Assembly (NCBI GenBank): GCA_038049695.1
Contig: CP142454.1
Span: forward strand, 14,054,501 to 14,118,500
Source: Cinnamomum chago
Lineage: Eukaryota > Streptophyta > Magnoliopsida > Laurales > Lauraceae
Length of the DNA: 64,000 bases
Reading direction: 5' to 3'
In this document: piece after piece, positions 56,764-64,000 of the stretch
How the letters are laid out: each line of letters begins with the position of its first letter
Numbering within the stretch: the stretch's first letter is position 1
Made by a program: the position numbers and the translations under genes
Notes under the pieces: generated by a model
Seen by the model: only the letters and a program-made list of their open reading frames with translations
Told to the model about the DNA's origin: nothing
Database searches by the model: none

Positions 56764-59761
56764 ATGCAAATGCAGAAGCAAATGCAAAAGCAGGAGTTGG
56801 AGCAGCAACAGATGCTGAGAGTGAAGAACACCACAGGCAACAGCCACAGGGAGGGCCCTGTAGAGGAGAAGGAAGATGAAGAGATGTCGAAGTCGGCTCT
56901 TGTGGCCTTCCGGGTGAAGGAGGAGGAGATTGAGAGGAAGAAGATGGAGGTGAGAGAGAAGATGCAGGCCCAGATGGGCCGGGTCCAGGAAGAAACCAGG
57001 CGATTGGCTGAGATCCGAGAAGTATGTTCACCATCCCTCTTCCCTTAATCATATTTATTATCAAACATTTAAACGCATCAAGTGACATACAAACAAAGTA
57101 CTCTGTTCAATTTTGTTAATCCTTTCTCATAAGAGTGAAAAATACTGAAAAATTAACCCACTCTTTCATTTACTTGTTTCATTTAGAGTTTTAGACCTTT
57201 TTTTTTTTTTTTTTTTCATTTTTTTGGTAAATTGAGTAAGTAGTACTCGTGAGATAATAGAGATCAATTCTTGGGCGACTCATCTGAGATGAGATGCCCT
57301 TATTGTTGGGGTGTCTCCTTGTATCTCTTAGAGTTTTGAATTTAATTCTCATACTTTTACAGCAAAATATTAGCCATCAAACATGGCAGCACATTCTTTT
57401 ACTTTTCCTTTTTGTTTCCCCTTTAGCAAAAGTAGTTTACATAAAAAAATTATTTTTAAAAAAGGATTCCTTACATAATTTCCTTCAAATTTTTATTTTT
57501 TTTTGCATCTCAGAGAAAAAATTATGAAACCCATTATTCTATATCTCTGCATCATCTTTTTGGAAGATATGTAATATAATTAATAACAGTTTTTTTACAA
57601 AATAATGTTAAAACAGTAATTAAGGCAAGGACCCGTTTTCTTATATCATGTAATTGCAGCCTCTTCAGAAAACTAAAATAATTTGGCCCTTTTCTTTGAT
57701 GAGCTTACAGACTTGTGTTTGCATCTCATTTATAACAATTATTTTTTTTCAAGAGACAGTAGGTGAATTAGAAAATGTTTGGTTTGTCATGAAATTGTAA
57801 ACACATACTTATTAGGCATCAGAAAATGATAAAAGGGGGGTGATGATACATGATCTTATTGTTAATTAAATTCATTTTAAGCATATAACCATACTATGTT
57901 TTGAATTTTCTCTTTCTATGTTGTTGGGAAAATACAATTTTGGAAGGAATTGGAAGGGATGGCAGATCCCATGAGGAAGGAAGTGGCAGCAGTGCGAAAG
58001 AAGATAGACACAGCAAACCGTGAATTGAAGCCGCTTGGATATAATTGTCAGAAGAAGGTATTTTTTTTTAATGCATAATCTATACAATTTGTGATCTGAT
58101 TTTAAAATTCAGTTTTTTTTAGCATTTCTTACATCAAGAGACTGTTATCAAGAAGGTGTTATCTACTCTCATTGTTTTGACAATAATCATTTTTGTCCTG
58201 ATTTCAAATTGCTGAGAATTGTCATTTTGTGGGTCTATTTTCATTTCTTCTCTTGCCTATAAAATCTAACTCACACATTTTCAAGTTTTGAAATCTGTTT
58301 TAGAAGTACAGAAATTCAGTTTCAGGGTTTTCATGAAAATCTATGGAAATCCACCATTTGATGGTTTCTTTCTAATTTGTAAGGCTAAGTTTTAAATTTA
58401 TATAGTCAGAGAGAGAAATGATCCATTGTGATAGGTGTCTAACCTTCCCCTCACAAGTGGCCCAATAACCTCTAAATGGGAACTTTCCCCAATCTGACAC
58501 TATTGGACTGAAAATCCAAAAGCTGATGGATTTAAAAAGATTAAACTTCTAATTGTCAAAGAAAGGGGGTAGGACGACGGTTGGTGCTCAGTTTTTCCTG
58601 AATGAGATATTTTCCTTAGCATTATCTCTATGAATGTCATGCATCTAGGTGGACTTCTGTACAAATAATATTTTGTTCAAATGTGATAGGCAGGACCATG
58701 TCTGGTTTAAACCTAGCTCTGTTTTGAAATGGACTCTATGAGAAATAACATCTGGGTTGTGATTATCTCTTTGAGTTTGTGGGTTCAAAGAGGCACGCAC
58801 TGTACAAGAATTAACATCAATGGGATTACTATCTGCTATGTGTCTGTGGGTTTAAAAGGCAAGGCTCTGCCCATCTCCGGGAAATGCAGAAAACAGAATG
58901 AGAACACAAGTGGAGGAAAACCTCAATAAAAATTGAAACTCTGAACACAGTTTCTCTTTCACCACTTTTTCCCTTGACTCAAACAGATCCTTGGGATATG
59001 TTTGTGCAAGAAAGGATTCCGTGATGGAGAGAAAAATTGATGTTTTTTGTTTATTTTTCTTGCAGCCCACCCTTCCATCTTTTGTTGCAATAGTTTTTTT
59101 TTTTTTTTTGAAAAGGAAACGAGATGAATTGATTTTCCACAATAGGAGAGTTTTTTTACTTCCTATGAAAGGGGTAGGAATACTGAATTCCTCTCTTCTT
59201 GGATATTAAAATGAACAGAGAGTAAAATCCTCTTGTTGTACAAGAACAACCTCAAGAATAATATTGTCAACAACAGTACTGTTTTTAAGACGAATCGGTC
59301 TCCTAAATAGTGGACCATGTTTGGCCTTCGGCTCGAGTCCTATAACAGCAGGCTGAGTTGTCTAGATACTCATTGATGCTTCCCTAGACAGTCATTTCCC
59401 ATTTTTTCATAATTTCTATTGCAAATGAAAAGAAAATCACCTAGACCATAATATTGTAATTTTGATTACAGGAGAAGGAATATAGAGAAGCCCTTGAGGC
59501 TTTCAATGAGAAGAACAAAGAGAAAGCTCAACTAATCACCAAACTAATGGAGGTGAGTTTCATCAAAGACTACTTTCAAACTAAACCATTTTTTTTCTTC
59601 TTCTAGTGTTTCCTTCTTTGTCTTCATTTATAATCAATACATTCATTCTTTTGTTCTACTTATTATTGTGTTTCCTTGATGGGTAGCTGGTAAGTGAGAG
59701 TGAGAGACTGAGGATGAAGAAGCTGGAGGAGCTAAGCAAGAACATAGAGTCCCTACACTAA
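56764..59761 (+). CDS. RAB6-interacting golgin-like coiled-coil protein (plant GORAB-type), 4 exons
   Basis: Exons 56764-57021, 57947-58057, 59472-59552 and 59687-59761 join in frame to 525 nt, 174 residues; all introns are GT-AG and lie between codons. The first ATG is used: it opens a Q/M/K-rich head (MQMQKQMQKQELEQQQ) and the upstream leader is non-coding. Residues about 45-170 are charged heptad-rich helix, predicted coiled coil, with family landmarks ALVAFRVKEEEIERKK, MRKEVAAVRKKIDTANRELK, PLGYNCQKKEKEYREALEAF and LRMKKLEELSKNIESL. The sequence resembles the small plant family annotated as RAB6-interacting golgin (PF04949). By analogy with animal GORAB it may act at the Golgi, but the plant function is not established. 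No membrane segment or signal peptide. Confidence 0.88.
57225..57340 (+). mobile_element. SINE-like fragment in intron 1 of the golgin-like gene
   Basis: gatcaattcttgggcgactc then gagatgagatgccc and ggggtgtct match the order of words in the unit at 16905-17000 in SBE2 intron 3. Probably two copies of one tRNA-derived family; ends are not clear. Confidence 0.45.
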
Positions 59762-62700
59762 AAACATGTGCAAATGTTTCTTAAGTATTTAGAAGTGTGT
59801 GCTTTCATTTTAAAAAGTCCTTTGTTTTGTGTGTTTGGCTTTGGGGTTGTTAAAATGATTGTTCTTCATTCCTCTGTTTAATTGGGATTATTGCTTGGGG
59901 CCATGCTGGTTTAGGAGTCACTCTTCAAGCAGGTGTGTAACATTATCATCTTTTGTACTTGATTTCCTTTTTTTTCTTTCTTTCTTTTTTTTTTTTTTTA
60001 ATCCTCAGACTTTGCAAATTAGAGCCTAAGGGCCTGTGTGGCCCCTTGTAAACATAGTGCAGGTAACTCCGTTTATACATATATGACAGTTCATGTGTTT
60101 GGAAAAACCTAAGTTACAAGTCATTTATTTATTTATTTACTTTTCGCCTATTATTACAATTTATAGTAAATGTGGTTTTGGGTAATTAAGATATTTAAGC
60201 AACTTAATTACATGGCAAACGAGTTCCAAGGGTCCAAAAGGATCCTAAGTTTACCATTTCACTCAAATCACAAAAATTGTTCAGGTACATCTGGAAAATC
60301 TCTCTATTCTCCCCTGTATTTGCAAGGAAAAGGGCTTTGATGGAGAGTGAAGGGTCAAGGTTTGAGATTTATAAGGAAGCATCAAAACTTCTTGGCATTT
60401 AGTTTTATACGGTGGAGGGCGGACAATCATTTTCTATGATAGAGGATATTTTTATGGTCTCTTGTAGATCACATTTGATCATTTAATTAATTTTAGCCTG
60501 TTTGTCATGAGCCCATTTTTCATTTAAAAAAAATCTTATGAATTCAGTAGGAATAGCCGAACAAACACCTCATGAGTGACCCGTTACTTAAAGGGTCTAG
60601 ATCGTATGTGATCTAGTAATACAAATTGGTGTCTCAGCTGTATCGATGTGATTTTACTTATTATTGAAGAAGTAAAACAATAATCTAGATCGGCCTTTAC
60701 TAGCCCCTATGCAAATTGGCCAATGAACACCATTTTGTTAATACAAGAATCAATTGGGTATTAACTGACACTGTCAATTTATTGAAAACCTGATACTATA
60801 GGTCAATGTTGAAAATCATGACAAAGTACATGCCCCAATCTAAGCTACTCAAATACTTATGTTGGGATGATGATGACAAAAATCTACATAGTTGTATGTA
60901 GATTCTGTTAAAACATTGAAAACCAAAAACAAAAATGATGTGTTTGTCAAGAAGCAGGGACATGGAATCTTTATTTACAAGGCAGGTTGGTGAATGTCAT
61001 GATGGTGCCTGTTTACATTGGAAAATCTGTAGAAGCTGGAGATGTAACTGTGAGTTGAGTTTGTAACTGTGGGAATTGAAGAGAGCTGCACATGGGCGTG
61101 ACCAACTAGGAATGGTCTGTCTATATTTGGCTTGGATTTGGCCTTGCCTTTTATTCTATGCTATAGTTATAAATATCGATCGGTCAGTTTGATTATTCAA
61201 GAAATCAAAGAAACAATTGGCATGGCATCTGATTTGTATCAGTGATGCAAATGGCATAGAAATGGGTGGGTACATCTTGAAACTTTCTTTGTTATAACAT
61301 GCCAATAAAACATCTGCTGTGTTGGTAATATGTGTTTGTTCATCTCACCCTTTGAATATGTCTGTGATACCAAAACTTGAACCCATTGGCATGGTCTAAT
61401 CCACAGTTAAGCTTTTCTGGCGCGATGAGTAGCCTCGCTGGAGCTGGGCCATTAATCAACAGCCGGCCAAACTATTTTGATGGACATATTTATTGCAAAT
61501 GGTGTTGCAAGTAGGTTGGGCCTAGCCCAAAATTTTGGATCCATGGCCTGGATGAATGCTTATCTAAACACATGGGCTTAAAGAAGTCTCAGCCCAGCCC
61601 AATGCCGTGAACAACTAACTATTATAGGCTATAGCTAAAAGGTAGGAGCATTCAAAGTCGTAGTCAAGATAAGCAGGAGAAATTTGCAATGAAAGTGGAG
61701 ATTGCAATGATGAAGATTCTAAAATCACCACTCCACTGCCATAAAATCTGTGCTTTACTAAAGAAAAAGAGATGGACCCACCTGTAAGACTATATGGTTT
61801 GTTTAAGTTCCATTTAGACATTTTACTTAGGATTCTTCTCTTGAGATATAGAGAAAATAGTTCTGTTTTAGTTTACATGGGATTCCTCAAGAGGAATCAC
61901 TTCCCCCTCTTGGTGTGAATGGTCACAAACATGTTGTTTCTCCCACTAGCTTGTTGTTGCTTAAACACACAAATACATTTTTTTTAATGTAATTGAAAAT
62001 TATATTAATGACAAGAGAGGGAGAAGAAACTACATAGGAAAAGGAGAACCAAGATATAAAGGTATAAGAACATTATACCAACTCAATGACCAAGTCACAT
62101 AAAATAGGCTGCCAAAGGAATTTTTATATCAATCCTTTGCTTAGTGAATTTGCCATACTGTTGGCCAACCTCCCCACATGGTTCAACAACAACTTGAACG
62201 GATCATATGTATGCGGGCTCTCCCATGGATCACAGCCCCCTTATTAGAGTACAAAAAAAAAAAAAAAACAGTGTTTTCTACTGATCCAATGGTTTTCATT
62301 TACTGGGCATAGTGTAAAAACTTCTCGAACTCTGCACCTCCATCATTGGTAACCTTAGTTACTTGATTTTGTTTTATTTATTTATTTATTTAGCTAAGTG
62401 ATTGGTAGGCTTTTAGGTGGGTATATTTAGCAATAAATTGGAAATGGTCCAACTCCAAATCCAATCAGACCCAGTAGGTCTGGGTCTAGTTTCTCAAATA
62501 AACCAATTTAGAATTACAACAATGGTCTACGTTCCTCTTTTTTTTTTTTTTTTTGGTTTGGTAAGAATGGTCCACATTGAAGAGATGAACGTTTAAAATA
62601 CTGCAGGGCAAAGATGCTTTATTCTGGCTTTTCTTTTACTCAATTAAATTAATAATCTGGACCACCGAATGCATTCCTCTACAAGATTATATCCACCATG

Positions 62701-63146
62701 GGGCCCACAGGCTGATGTGTGGGTGGGTAAGAGATTTTGTTGGTAGAAGGTGATTAAAGTTGCAGCCCATATTTATCACTAGAGCCGATTACTAGGATTC
62801 ATCATTCAAGATATGGGCCTTGCGGTGGGTAAAGTTTCATCCGATCCACCTTAAATCCACCGTTGAATCTATTGACAATATAATCAACGCTTTCTAAACC
62901 ACTAGAAGTCTACCTTATTTTTTTTATGGTAGATATCGGTCAGATGGGTGAAACCCCCCGGGGCCCACTTTACCTTTGCCTATTGAAATCTCATATGTGC
63001 CAGTTTATAGAGGATAAGGAGTAAACCCCAAATGTTTGTTATCCAGTCCCACGTTTTTGTGCTAATACATGGGAGGAATTAATCTATCATCCCATGGATC
63101 ATCCCTCAAGTTCTCCGGCAGAATGTGTCCCTACATCTATACTTCT
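59762..63146. other. Intergenic sequence, nothing firm recognised
   Basis: Non-coding, with T-runs (about 59969-59999, 62539-62554) and an A-run (about 62253-62269). A segment near 60028-60260 begins gggcctgtgtggcccc and shares gcaggtaactc-type words with sequence near 63850-63950, so the two may be relatives of one repeat family. Confidence 0.45.
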
Positions 63147-63405
63147 GAGTCTGTGCTCAACTAGTGCTCTGGCCGATCATTGCAACTAAGGTGAGGAGCA
63201 TCAGTTCTTATCTAGTTGTCCGGGGTTTGAATCCCGGATACATCACATCTTCTTGCTTGTGCAGGCTCCTTTCCCACTTGTTTAAGGGCTTTCTTCCTGC
63301 TTGTGCGGACTACTTTTTCACTTGAGTGAGCTGTCTTCTTATGTGTTTACAGGCTCTCTCTTGAGTCCCAGCCCCCTTGGCAGGGTTACCAAAAAAATAA
63401 AAAAA
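63147..63405 (+). mobile_element. tRNA-derived SINE-like unit with A-rich tail
   Basis: Has an intact-looking box B within ccggggtttgaatcccggat (about 63221-63240) preceded by aggagcatcagttcttatct, then a C/T-rich body with short internal repeats (cttgtgcaggctcc, cttgtgcggactac), ending in an A-rich tail (aaaaaaataaaaaaa) near 63390-63405. Box A and the 5' boundary are unclear. Confidence 0.5.
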
Positions 63406-64000
63406 GGTGAGAGAGACTATGATGTCTTTACTACTGAACTATCTCATATTTCTTGATCTGGCCCCAAGTTTAGAGGTCTGATTGTATGATCAGGTTTGTC
63501 AATCACCATTCAATTTCAATGAGTAAAGGAAATAAAGGGCAATTGAGATAAAGCTACTCCAAATGGATGGAATAGACAGTTAAAGGAACTCCAAATGGAT
63601 GGAATAGACAGGCATAGCTAAACCAGTTGTTTTGGGTCTAGGATTCAGCTTCTATTCCAGCCAATAGGCCGGAAATGGGCCAAGATTCAGCCCATTAAAA
63701 ATGTAAAATAGGCCGAAGTTTCAATCCTAGACAAAATGTTACTTAACATTCAGAGTCTTCATTAGGGTGAAACGGTTTATTTTTCGGATCAGCAAATAAG
63801 AAGTAGGCCATATCACCAGAGTAAGATCAACCCTGGCCAAGGCTTGTTGCTAGGCACTATCCATGAGGGCCATTTGGATCCTCATAAATGGAGTCCAGGT
63901 AACTCGATTCATGCATATAAATGAGGGTTCATGCATTTGAATAACCTGAGTTACCAATAATTTGCTGTTGGTTACTTCATTGCCATAACAAATTACATGA
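63406..64000. other. Intergenic sequence at the window edge
   Basis: A short tandem duplication (actccaaatggatggaatag at about 63557 and 63589) and no coding signal. The last 150 bases resemble the ends of a repeat (gggccatttggatcctc). Confidence 0.4.

Noticed and set aside
56588-57088. 166-codon minus-strand open frame
   Set aside because: Exact antisense shadow of purine-rich exon 1 of the golgin-like gene; serine/leucine/proline low complexity is the mirror of its Lys/Glu codons.
63221-63240. Possible tRNA gene from the box B-like sequence
   Set aside because: No cloverleaf can be completed; a tail and repeat-like body follow, so a SINE explains it better.

Overview
This window is plant nuclear DNA. 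The evidence is two spliced genes with plant-type introns, a plastid-targeted starch branching enzyme, plant transposon families (Ty3/gypsy Tat-type, hAT, PIF/Harbinger-like, RTE and L1 LINEs, tRNA-derived SINEs) and many (TA)n tracts. The introns are long and repeat-loaded, so a fairly large angiosperm genome outside the grasses is likely. The species cannot be fixed from the sequence alone.

Layout: (1) 520-6662 is a deleted Ty3/gypsy element of Tat type on the minus strand. It has two very similar LTRs, a catalytically damaged integrase, a 57-bp minisatellite and a broken, spliced, antisense accessory ORF. (2) 6663-13742 is intergenic. It holds a tRNA-like SINE, a 1.18-kb hAT remnant with the C-terminal part of its transposase, and a 1.46-kb LTR-like block between two direct copies of a 155-165-bp sequence, directly upstream of the main gene. 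(3) 13743-47025 is a complete class II (class A) starch branching enzyme gene with 22 exons. They join into one open frame of 836 residues with all catalytic GH13 motifs. Introns run from 90 bp to 5 kb; intron 13 uses a GC donor. The introns carry several datable transposon insertions and a striking number of short tandem duplications. (4) 49160-51652 is a nest of miniature inverted-repeat elements, each bounded by (TA)n, inside a perfect 58-bp inverted repeat. (5) 53957-54757 is a foldback (MULE-like or Pack-type) element whose left arm is split by a captured piece of a tau-class glutathione S-transferase gene that is still open over about 96 codons. (6) 56764-59761 is a complete four-exon gene for a 174-residue coiled-coil protein of the plant RAB6-interacting-golgin-like family. 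(7) The rest, to 64000, is intergenic with one SINE-like unit.

Only two genes look functional: the starch branching enzyme, which makes the alpha-1,6 branch points of amylopectin in plastids, and the golgin-like protein. They are neighbours on the same strand about 10 kb apart, and nothing suggests a shared function. All other coding traces belong to mobile elements or are captured or decayed fragments.
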